17,992 bases of DNA, taken from the NCBI GenBank assembly GCA_031370675.1, contig JANMQT010000048.1:1-17992 (forward strand), read 5' to 3'. The notes below the pieces were generated by a model. That model ran no database searches. It worked only from the letters and a program-made list of their open reading frames with translations, and was not told where the DNA came from. Shown here piece by piece: positions 1 to 6,390 of the stretch. Origin of the DNA: SZAS-18 sp031370675 (GTDB taxonomy: Bacteria; Verrucomicrobiota; Verrucomicrobiia; Chthoniobacterales; SZAS-18). Position numbers and translations under genes: made by a program. Within the stretch, counting starts at the first letter, position 1. Each line of letters starts with the position of its first letter.

Positions 1-1912
1 TACTGGCCCCGCGCGCGGTGGGGAAACCCCCGCCCAGCCCATCCCCGTTGAAATAGTTGAGCACGTTGGCCGCCGCGACCCGCACCCGTCCACCGACGGC
101 CGGCGGCAGCGGTGAACGTGGATTCACCGCCGTGAACGTGACAGCTGTGGTGGGTTCGAGGTGATACCGGCCGCCGAATTGCGTCAACACACCGGTCAAT
201 CCGCTCGCGGTGTCGCCCGCCCGCAGCGTCCCGCTCGCCAGCAAATACGGCGTCGAGTTGGGGTACGAGTGTCGATTGCCGTCGTCGAGCAAAATGCGGT
301 TGAGATTGTTTTGGACTTGTAGCGCATTCGCCGCGGCGCCGGGCGCGACCACGTTCGTCGGCTGCGAAAGCGGCAGGCCAAAAGTCAATTCAACCTCGCC
401 GTCCGACCCGAGGAGTTCATTTCCCGTCACCGTCAACGTCTGCGGGAACGTCACGCGCATCCCCTCGTAGCGCTCCAGTGCGTCCGCTGCGGCGAGCGGC
501 AGCGCCAGGGGAATCGCCGCCGGAAGCGGAGCCTGTCCCAAGACGCGAACCGACGCCACCGGCGCCAGTTCAGTGAGCTCCTCGAATTCGGAGACGACAC
601 CCGTGACGCTTACGTGGTCGCCCGGCATCAGGGGTGGCGTGCTGCCGTCGTCGAAAACGAAGATGCCTTCCGACGTGGCCGGATCGTTGTCGTAGTTCGC
701 TTCCAATTCCTGCAGGAAGAATCCATGCAACCCGCTGCCGGTGCTTTGGAAGGCACCGGTGACGACGCCTTCAATCGACACAAAACTCCCCACGAGCGGG
801 CTGGCGGTGGCGTTACCCTGGATATCGTGAATTCTCGTGACGGATGCAGGAGCCGCGACCGTGGAAAATGTCATCGTGCGATCGGCCGGGAGATGCCGTC
901 CGGTGTTTTGGTCAATGATGCCGGTGGCGAAAAACGTGACGGTGACGGTCTCTCCAAACGCAAATTCCGTGGTCGGTCGGATGGTGCGTTTCGTCGGGGG
1001 GCCGCTCACCGTGGCCGCATGTAATCCGCTGTCGGAACCTGCGATTTGAAACCATCCCCCGGTCACCGCCGTGGGGTGATTGAAATCAATGGCCAACGCG
1101 GAGTTTGGGAAGGCGCCGGTCGCTCCGTCCGGTGGGAACGTGGCGGAAATTTCCAACGGCCCGCTCCCGGCATCGGTCGTCAACGTGAGGTCGTCGATCG
1201 CGAGGCCGTTGTCATTGCCGCTCTCGTTTTCGTCCGTCCACTGAATCGCGAGGGTCTGTCCCGGCGCCCATGTCAGCCCGGAAATGGTGCCGGCGATGGG
1301 GCGTCGATTCGCCACGTCATTTCCGTCCCGCGCGCCCGTGGCCCCGATCAGAATGGGTGCATTGAACGAGAGTTCGGAAACCTCGATAAATGAATCAGCA
1401 CCGATCTCCACCACTCCGATCGCATACGAGAATCGCAGCCCATTCGGCGTGGCAGAACCGCCGTAACGCCATTGCTCACCGGCGTACGCAATCGTCACGC
1501 GGGTGATCACATTCGGCGTGTCGTTGACGAAGACGGCGCCAAACCGCGACACTACGGAGCCGCTCGCCAGCGATCCCAAAGCCCGCTCCAGCTTGCCGGT
1601 GGATCCAAATGAATAGACGGAGCCGGTCGTGGCTGAGCCGCTGCCCACCGCGAACTTCGCGTCAGGCGATGTGCTGCCCGGCACGAGCGAGAAACTCCAG
1701 CCCGCCAGGTTCGTCGCATTGATGGGTGAGGAGAACAGCGCGTGCGGGCCGGGACCGATCAACGTGAATGTTCCCGACGCGGGCAGGCCATCGAAATTCT
1801 GGACGTAGGTCCCGCCGGAATAACTGATTTGGCCGTGCACGCTACCCACGGCCCAAATCGCCGCCATGATGGCTGCCCCGCGGGCGCCGCGGGAAAACGC
1901 CATCCCACTCAT
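1..1912 (-). CDS. Secreted ExeM/NucH-type extracellular endonuclease, N-terminal part (runs off left edge)
   Basis: One frame stays open for 637 codons from ATG 1912 to the window edge, so the C-terminus is missing. A signal peptide (hydrophobic stretch GAAIMAAIWAVGSV, then HGQ) precedes a beta-rich secreted region (about residues 28-250). An Ig-like Big_5-type domain follows (about 255-350, ending TMTFST), then an OB-fold-like segment of the ExeM/YhcR kind (about 360-470, with the stretch GFFLQELEANYDNDP). The last visible residues, VRVAAANVLNYFNGDG followed by RGA, match the start of the endonuclease/exonuclease/phosphatase domain of ExeM/NucH extracellular nucleases. The metal-binding and catalytic residues lie outside the window. 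Known members cut extracellular DNA; phosphate, carbon or nucleoside scavenging is the likely role here. An alternative ATG lies at 1903, and neither start has a clear Shine-Dalgarno. The gene starts 15 bp after the lipoprotein-like gene and may be co-transcribed with it. Confidence 0.85.
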   Translation of the reverse strand, partial: MSGMAFSRGARGAAIMAAIWAVGSVHGQISYSGGTYVQNFDGLPASGTFTLIGPGPHALFSSPINATNLAGWSFSLVPGSTSPDAKFAVGSGSATTGSVYSFGSTGKLERALGSLASGSVVSRFGAVFVNDTPNVITRVTIAYAGEQWRYGGSATPNGLRFSYAIGVVEIGADSFIEVSELSFNAPILIGATGARDGNDVANRRPIAGTISGLTWAPGQTLAIQWTDENESGNDNGLAIDDLTLTTDAGSGPLEISATFPPDGATGAFPNSALAIDFNHPTAVTGGWFQIAGSDSGLHAATVSGPPTKRTIRPTTEFAFGETVTVTFFATGIIDQNTGRHLPADRTMTFSTVAAPASVTRIHDIQGNATASPLVGSFVSIEGVVTGAFQSTGSGLHGFFLQELEANYDNDPATSEGIFVFDDGSTPPLMPGDHVSVTGVVSEFEELTELAPVASVRVLGQAPLPAAIPLALPLAAADALERYEGMRVTFPQTLTVTGNELLGSDGEVELTFGLPLSQPTNVVAPGAAANALQVQNNLNRILLDDGNRHSYPNSTPYLLASGTLRAGDTASGLTGVLTQFGGRYHLEPTTAVTFTAVNPRSPLPPAVGGRVRVAAANVLNYFNGDGLGGGFPTARGAS

Positions 1913-1927
1913 CGCGATTTACTTAAG

Positions 1928-2446
1928 TCACGAGGAGGGCGACTTGACCAGATCGAAATTCCGCGCGCGCGGCGAACCGCGTCGGCCCTTTTCCATTTCC
2001 TTCTTCAAGGCGCGCAGCACGGTCTCCAGCTGACGCCGCGCCTTGGGATCGGTCAGCTCCGCCGTGACTACCCGGCCGTAGTGCGTCGGACTGACGCCGA
2101 GCACCCGCCCGGTGACAAACGTGCGGTCCCCCTTGCTCGGTTCGAAGCTGGAAAAATAGTGAATGTCGGCATCGGGCGACCCGCTCTGATAGCGCCCAAA
2201 GTAGCGCACCGCATCATCCGGCGTCATCGGCTGGCTCAGGCTCAGGGCCCGGGTGGTTTGATTGACGACTTCCCAGCCCTGCTGCGCAAACGAGGCCGTC
2301 AACACGCGTTGCATGCCGAGGATATCCGTGCTGCGGATGGTCATTTCCACCGGCGGCTCGGCCTTGGTCTTGTCGCGCTGGAAAGCCTCGCAGGAGATCG
2401 CGGGCACCCCCAGAAGCAGGCACGCAAGGCAGCGGAGAAAAATCAT
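1928..2446 (-). CDS. Small exported hypothetical protein, possibly a lipoprotein
   Basis: A 172-residue protein that I do not recognise. The frame is open further upstream, but those codons lie inside the preceding hydrolase gene and read as out-of-frame sequence. ATG 2446 gives a proper export signal: MIFLRCLACLLLGVPAIS then Cys19. The box PAIS-C is only a weak lipobox because Ala replaces the usual Leu, so either lipoprotein or ordinary signal-peptidase-I processing is possible. The mature part has mixed alpha/beta character, a conserved-looking stretch (FAQQGWEVVNQTT) and a basic C-terminus (KKEMEKGRRGSPRARN). It lies 53 bp after the carbon-nitrogen hydrolase and 15 bp before the nuclease gene, on the same strand, so an operon is likely. 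No function can be assigned. Confidence 0.7.
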   Translation of the reverse strand: MIFLRCLACLLLGVPAISCEAFQRDKTKAEPPVEMTIRSTDILGMQRVLTASFAQQGWEVVNQTTRALSLSQPMTPDDAVRYFGRYQSGSPDADIHYFSSFEPSKGDRTFVTGRVLGVSPTHYGRVVTAELTDPKARRQLETVLRALKKEMEKGRRGSPRARNFDLVKSPSS

Positions 2447-2499
2447 GGGATGCGCGGCAATGACGACGAGGACCCGCCCGACAGCACGTCGGCACCAGC

Positions 2500-3369
2500 C
2501 TAAGGTGCAACAATCGGCCCGTACTGATCCGGTCGGCGATCCCGGTAGAACTGCCAGGTGTTCCGCACCTCTTCGATTTCGTCGAGATCGATGTCGCTCA
2601 CGAGCAGTTCGTCCTTGTCGCGACTGGCCACCGCCACCATCTGACCGCGCGGATTGCAGATGTAAGACTGCCCGTAGAACTCGCCAATCGCCCAAGGCTG
2701 CTCGACGCCCACCCGGTTGATCGCGCAGATGAAATACTGGTTCGCCACCGCGTGCGCCGGCTGCTCAAGCTTCCACAAATGCTCGCTCAGACCCGCGACC
2801 GTCGCCGACGGATTGAAGACGATCTCCGCGCCGTTCAGACCCAGGCAGCGCGCGCCATCGGGGAAGTGGCGATCATAGCAAATGTAGATGCCGACCTTGC
2901 CAAAGGCGGTCTGCCAGACCGGATACCCGAGATTGCCAGGCCGGAAATAAAACTTCTCCCAGAATCCTGGCAGACAGTGCGGAATGTGCGTCTTGCGATA
3001 TTTGCCCAGGTACTTTCCGTCGGCGTCGATCATCGCCGCCGTGTTGTAATAGACGCCGGTGTTCTCCACCTCGTACACGGGCACCACCAGCGCCATGCCG
3101 AGCCGCTTGGCCGTTTCCATCATCAACTGCGTGGTCGGACCTTCCGGCACGCGCTCGGTCAGCGCATACCAGTGCGTCGTCTGCTCCGCGCAGAAGTACG
3201 GACCGTAAAAGAGCTCCTGCAGGCAGACGATGTTGCAGCCCTTGGCGGCCGCGTCCTCGAGGAAACGCACGTGCTTGTCGATCATTGCTCGCTTGATGAC
3301 CTCCGGCGGCGCATCCCCGGGATGGGTGCATTTTGCCTGGATCAACCCGATACGGACTTGGCGGCTCAT
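2500..3369 (-). CDS. Carbon-nitrogen hydrolase, probable beta-ureidopropionase (N-carbamoyl-beta-alanine amidohydrolase)
   Basis: A 289-residue nitrilase-superfamily amidohydrolase. The Glu-Lys-Cys triad is visible: Glu52 in LQELFYGPYF, Lys126 in KYRKTHIPH and Cys164 in IYICYDRHFP. The additional family Glu is Glu138 in GFWEKFYF. The stretch PGFWEKFYFRPGN is typical of beta-ureidopropionase and N-carbamoylputrescine amidase relatives. Start ATG 3369 begins MSRQVRIGLIQ, the usual N-terminus; upstream in-frame codons lie in the divergent spacer. Because it is transcribed divergently from preA and hydA, its most likely reaction is the third step of reductive uracil/thymine degradation, N-carbamoyl-beta-alanine to beta-alanine, CO2 and ammonia, in the cytoplasm. 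The assignment over other carbamoyl amidases rests mainly on context. Confidence 0.9.
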   Translation of the reverse strand: MSRQVRIGLIQAKCTHPGDAPPEVIKRAMIDKHVRFLEDAAAKGCNIVCLQELFYGPYFCAEQTTHWYALTERVPEGPTTQLMMETAKRLGMALVVPVYEVENTGVYYNTAAMIDADGKYLGKYRKTHIPHCLPGFWEKFYFRPGNLGYPVWQTAFGKVGIYICYDRHFPDGARCLGLNGAEIVFNPSATVAGLSEHLWKLEQPAHAVANQYFICAINRVGVEQPWAIGEFYGQSYICNPRGQMVAVASRDKDELLVSDIDLDEIEEVRNTWQFYRDRRPDQYGPIVAP

Positions 3370-3421
3370 GCGGCGAAGATTGCGCCACCCCCCGCAAGTT
3401 GGTCGAGCAGATTGTGTTTCC

Positions 3422-3446
3422 GTTGTCCGGCAGTTTTTGCGACAAC
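3422..3446. promoter_or_regulatory. Inverted repeat in the divergent hydrolase/preA spacer, candidate operator
   Basis: The 85-bp spacer between the hydrolase start (3369) and the preA start (3455) holds a perfect 6-bp inverted repeat, GTTGTC (3422-3427) and GACAAC (3441-3446), separated by 13 nt. The half-site centres are 19 nt apart, about two helical turns, which fits a dimeric regulator. It lies 8 nt before the preA ATG. No convincing -35/-10 pair was found on either strand of this spacer. Operator function is an inference only. Confidence 0.3.
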
Positions 3447-3454
3447 AACGGCCG

Positions 3455-4585
3455 ATGAGCACGCTTGCGATCACCGTGGACGGCCTCGCGCTGCCCAATC
3501 CGTTTGTCATCGGGTCGGGGCCGCCCGGCACCAATCTTAACGTGATCCAGCGCGCCTTCCGCGAGGGCTGGGGCGCGGTCATCGCGAAAACGATCAGTCT
3601 GGACGCCTCCAAGGTGGTCAACGTCGCCCCGCGCTACGGCAAGCACCACGCCCTCAGCGGCGAGGTGATCGGCTGGGAAAACATCGAGCTCATCAGCGAT
3701 CGCCCCTTCGAAATCTGGATGGACGAATTCAAACGCTGCAAGGACGCGCAGCCCAAGGGCGCCCTCATCGCGTCGATCATGGAGGAATACCGCAAGGACG
3801 CCTGGGTCGAAATTGTCGAGCGGTGCCAGGCAGTCGGAGTGGACGCCTTCGAACTGAATTTTTCGTGTCCCCACGGACTGCCCGAGCGAAAAATGGGCGC
3901 GGCGATGGGCGAGGACCCGGAGATCTTGAAGGAGGTTTGCGGCTGGGTGATGTCGGTCGCCAAGGTGCCGGTGTGGGCGAAGATGACCCCGAACATCACC
4001 CACATCGAGGAGCCGGCTCGGGCCTCCCTGCGGGCGGGCTGCCACGGCATCAGCGCAATCAACACGATACGCAGCGTGATCGGCGTGAACCTGGAGACGC
4101 TCCGACCTGAACCGACAGTCGAAGGCTACACGACACCCGGCGGTTACTCGAGCCGCGCCGTTAAACCGATCGCGCTGCGGATGTGCATGGAGATCGCGGC
4201 GCTCATCCAGCACGAATTTCCGGGCCGGACGCTCTCGGGCATCGGGGGGGTCGAATCCGGCACGGACGCGGCGGAATTCATCCTGCTCGGCAGCGACACC
4301 GTGCAGGTGTGCACCGGCGTGATGAAATTTGGCTACCCGATGGTGCAGCGTCTCGGCGAGGAGCTGCTCGCCTTCATGGAGAAGCACAAATTTGAATCCA
4401 TTGCGGATTTCAAGGGCAAGAGCCTGCCGTACTTTACGACGCACGCCGAACTCGTGCGGATGCAGCGCGAGCGGAAGCAGGCGGACGCCGCGCGCAAGAT
4501 GATCAAGGGCGACGCCGAATGGAGCGGCGATGATTTCGTGAAACAGTCCGCCGCCCTGGCAGGGGGAAAGGGCGGTGATGAGTGA
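3455..4585 (+). CDS. preA: Dihydropyrimidine dehydrogenase catalytic (FMN) subunit PreA
   Basis: A 376-residue protein of the dihydroorotate-dehydrogenase-like FMN barrel family, matching PreA and the pyrimidine-reducing domain of animal dihydropyrimidine dehydrogenase. It reduces uracil or thymine to the 5,6-dihydro base, the first step of the reductive pathway. Signatures: GWGAVIAKT (39-47), ELNFSCPHG with the ERKMG loop (133-148), AKMTPNIT (175-182), INTIRSVIG (202-210), GGYSSRAVKPIALR (229-242), SGIGGVESGTDAAEF (261-275) and GSDTVQVCT (279-287). Two features stand out. The C-terminus (residues 310-376) has no cysteine clusters, so the ferredoxin-like 2x[4Fe-4S] domain of E. coli PreA is absent. 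The residue aligned by eye with the active-site Cys671 of human DPD is Met151 (in AAMGEDPE). ATG 3455 gives the conserved N-terminus; no Shine-Dalgarno is evident. No partner PreT gene lies in the window. Confidence 0.92.
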   Translation: MSTLAITVDGLALPNPFVIGSGPPGTNLNVIQRAFREGWGAVIAKTISLDASKVVNVAPRYGKHHALSGEVIGWENIELISDRPFEIWMDEFKRCKDAQPKGALIASIMEEYRKDAWVEIVERCQAVGVDAFELNFSCPHGLPERKMGAAMGEDPEILKEVCGWVMSVAKVPVWAKMTPNITHIEEPARASLRAGCHGISAINTIRSVIGVNLETLRPEPTVEGYTTPGGYSSRAVKPIALRMCMEIAALIQHEFPGRTLSGIGGVESGTDAAEFILLGSDTVQVCTGVMKFGYPMVQRLGEELLAFMEKHKFESIADFKGKSLPYFTTHAELVRMQRERKQADAARKMIKGDAEWSGDDFVKQSAALAGGKGGDE

Positions 4586-4604
4586 TCAGTGACCAGTGAC
4601 GAGT
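4574..4604 (+). repeat. Left heptamer array (AGTGANN)
   Basis: Three tandem heptamers, AGTGATC (4581-4587), AGTGACC (4588-4594) and AGTGACG (4595-4601), follow a degenerate copy GGTGATG (4574-4580). The partial unit AGT (4602-4604) abuts the ATG of the four-helix-bundle gene. The array overlaps the last codons and the TGA stop of preA. Its last ten bases, AGTGACGAGT (4595-4604), are a perfect inverted match to 5001-5010 in the right array. Confidence 0.85.
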
Positions 4605-4979
4605 ATGGCCGAGGAGCGTCCAAAGCCGGGGGGATATCGGGACGTGCTCGTTTGGCAGAAGGGGTTTCAACTGGCGAGGGAGATCTATCTGCTGACGCGA
4701 ACTTTTCCCGCCGAGAAGCGATTTGCACTAACAAGTCAATTGCGCCGCGCCGCGACCTCGGTGCCCTCGAATATCGCGGAAGGCCAGGCACGTCGCACGA
4801 CTGGAGAGTTCATACAGTTTATCGGCTACGCCGAGGGTTCCCTTGCCGAAATCGACACCCAACTTGTAATTGCCACAGAAGTTGGCCTCGCAAATTCGAA
4901 GTCGGTCGTGCCCATCGACGACCGGGTCCAGGAGCTCAGACGTATGCTGAATGCGCTGAGAAGAAAGCTCGACGCGTAG
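4605..4979 (+). CDS. Four-helix-bundle protein, 23S rRNA intervening-sequence (IVP)/Avd-like family
   Basis: A 124-residue soluble helical protein with the full hallmark set of the 23S rRNA IVP family. These are YRDVLVWQKGFQLAREIY (11-28), the central SQLRRAATSVPSNIAEG (44-60), GEFIQFIGYAEGSLAEIDTQL (67-87, described by position), and a C-terminal amphipathic helix (107-122). Family members were first found inside 23S rRNA intervening sequences and are structurally related to Avd, the accessory protein of diversity-generating retroelements. Their molecular role is unresolved, although nucleic-acid binding has been proposed. It is not inside an rRNA gene here. ATG 4605 directly abuts the left heptamer array; an in-frame GTG at 4596 lies inside the array and is less likely. 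It sits 19 bp after preA and 43 bp before hydA, on the same strand. Confidence 0.9.
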   Translation: MAEERPKPGGYRDVLVWQKGFQLAREIYLLTRTFPAEKRFALTSQLRRAATSVPSNIAEGQARRTTGEFIQFIGYAEGSLAEIDTQLVIATEVGLANSKSVVPIDDRVQELRRMLNALRRKLDA

Positions 4980-4989
4980 CTCGGCAGCT

Positions 4990-5017
4990 CATCACTCTTC
5001 ACTCGTCACTTTTCACT
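4990..5017 (-). repeat. Right heptamer array (AGTGANN on the minus strand)
   Basis: Four perfect tandem heptamers read on the plus strand as CATCACT (4990-4996), CTTCACT (4997-5003), CGTCACT (5004-5010) and TTTCACT (5011-5017). On the minus strand these are AGTGAAA, AGTGACG, AGTGAAG and AGTGATG. The unit AGTGACG is identical to one in the left array. Only five bases (TCCCC) separate the array from the hydA ATG, so the array is effectively the hydA leader. Confidence 0.85.
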
Positions 5018-5022
5018 TCCCC

Positions 5023-6390
5023 ATGCCCCTCCTCATCACGAATGGCGAAATCGTCACGGCGGACTCGCGTTATTGCGCGGATATTTACTGCGAAGGGGAG
5101 ACGATCACGCGCATCGGGACGAAGCTCGAGGCGCCACCGGGCGCGGAGGTGATCGACGCGACGGGGAAATTCGTCTTCCCCGGTTTCATCGATCCGCACA
5201 CGCATATTTATCTGCCCTTCATGGGTACCTTTTCGAAGGACAACTACGACACCGGGGGCCGCGCGGCGCTGGTCGGGGGCACGACCACGATTTTCGACAT
5301 GTGCTGCCCGTCGCGCAGCATGGAGGCGCTCGATGGCTTCAATACTTGGAATGCCCAAAGCACGGGCAAGGCCGCGTGCGACTACAGCTACCACATGGGC
5401 GTGACGAAGTTCGATCACGGCACCGAGGCGCAGCTCACCAGCATCGTGGCCGCCGGCGTGAAATCGTTCAAGGTCTTCCTCGCTTACAAGGGCGCCTTCG
5501 GCATTGATGACACGGAGCTCTATCGCACACTCAAACTCGCGCGCGAACTCGGCGTCGTGACCGCGGCACATTGCGAAAACGAAACGCTCGTCGCCGAACG
5601 CCAGCGCGAACTGCTGGCCGCGGGAAAAACCGATCCGGCCCAGCACCACGAGAGTCGCCCGCCCGAAGTCGAGGCCGAGGGGGTCCATCATTTCCTGAGC
5701 TTTGCCGGTCTCACCGGCGCGGCGGTCTACATCGTGCACCTGAGCTGCGCCGAGGCTCTGCGCGTGGCCACCGACGCGAGATTGCGCGGCGTCAATGTCC
5801 GAATCGAAACGCTCATTCAATACCTGTTGCTCGACAAGACATACGCGGAGCGCGGCGGCTTTGGCGCGGCAAAATACGTGATGTCGCCCCCGCTGCGCGA
5901 TGCCCGCAACCACGCCGTGCTCTGGCATGCGCTCAACTCCGGACTGATCGACACGGTGGCAACCGACCATGCGCCGTTTGATTTCATCGGGCAGAAGCCG
6001 ATGGGCCGTGATGATTTCACGAAGATACCCAACGGAATTCCCGCACTCGAGGATCGCGTCAAGCTGCTCTACTCCCACGGCGTTTCCACGGGACGCATCG
6101 ATCTGAATACGTTCGTCCGCGTCGCCAGCACCAATGCGGCCAGGACCTTTGGCCTCTTCCCGCGCAAGGGGGCCATCCAACCCGGGTCGGACGCCGACCT
6201 GGTGGTATTCGATTCAAATTACCGCGGCCGGATCTCCGCCGCCACGCAGACGATGAACGTCGACTACAACCCCTTCGAGGGCTGGGAATTTGTCGGGCGG
6301 CCGTCAGTGGTCACCCTGCGGGGCGAGGTCGCCGTGCGCGACGGAAAATTCGTCGGCACGCCCGGACGCGGGCAATTCCTGGCGCGCTGA
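5023..6390 (+). CDS. hydA: Dihydropyrimidinase (D-hydantoinase family)
   Basis: A 455-residue cyclic amidohydrolase, close to the usual 455-480. The binuclear metal site is complete: His59 and His61 (DPHTHIY), carbamylated Lys150 (KSFKVFLAYKG), His183 (TAAHCEN), His239 (IVHLSCAEA) and Asp315 (ATDHAPFD). The numbering is almost the same as in characterised bacterial dihydropyrimidinases. Tyr155 of FLAYKG corresponds to the substrate-binding tyrosine. It opens the dihydrouracil or dihydrothymine ring to N-carbamoyl-beta-amino acids, between the PreA and ureidopropionase steps, in the cytoplasm. Start ATG 5023 (MPLLITNGEIVTAD) is the standard N-terminus. There is no Shine-Dalgarno, because the leader is the right heptamer array. 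Its TGA (6388-6390) is immediately followed by the stop of the convergent transporter gene. Confidence 0.96.
   Translation: MPLLITNGEIVTADSRYCADIYCEGETITRIGTKLEAPPGAEVIDATGKFVFPGFIDPHTHIYLPFMGTFSKDNYDTGGRAALVGGTTTIFDMCCPSRSMEALDGFNTWNAQSTGKAACDYSYHMGVTKFDHGTEAQLTSIVAAGVKSFKVFLAYKGAFGIDDTELYRTLKLARELGVVTAAHCENETLVAERQRELLAAGKTDPAQHHESRPPEVEAEGVHHFLSFAGLTGAAVYIVHLSCAEALRVATDARLRGVNVRIETLIQYLLLDKTYAERGGFGAAKYVMSPPLRDARNHAVLWHALNSGLIDTVATDHAPFDFIGQKPMGRDDFTKIPNGIPALEDRVKLLYSHGVSTGRIDLNTFVRVASTNAARTFGLFPRKGAIQPGSDADLVVFDSNYRGRISAATQTMNVDYNPFEGWEFVGRPSVVTLRGEVAVRDGKFVGTPGRGQFLAR

Larger units (their letters stand above)
4574..5017. mobile_element. Candidate small cassette: four-helix-bundle gene between inverted heptamer arrays
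   Basis: A segment of about 440 bp consists only of one four-helix-bundle gene plus flanking heptamer arrays in opposite orientation, including a perfect 10-bp inverted pair (4595-4604 and 5001-5010). It lies exactly between preA and hydA, which act in consecutive steps and would otherwise be adjacent. By eye the internal gene is less GC-rich than its neighbours. Inverted ends around a single foreign-looking gene inside an operon suggest an inserted unit. There is no transposase-like gene and no target-site duplication was identified, so mobility is inferred, not shown. Confidence 0.4.

Noticed and set aside
1921..1930. Short palindrome ACTTAAGT between the lipoprotein and nuclease genes as an operator
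   Set aside because: It is only 8 bp, lies in a 15-bp intercistronic gap and abuts a stop codon, so chance is a sufficient explanation.
2873..4444. A 523-codon minus-strand open frame across the hydrolase and preA
   Set aside because: It covers two clear genes in other frames and shows no domain. It is a shadow frame.
4574..5017. Heptamer arrays considered as a CRISPR or microsatellite
   Set aside because: Units are contiguous 7-mers without spacers and are inverted around a single gene, so they are neither CRISPR repeats nor simple slippage at one site.
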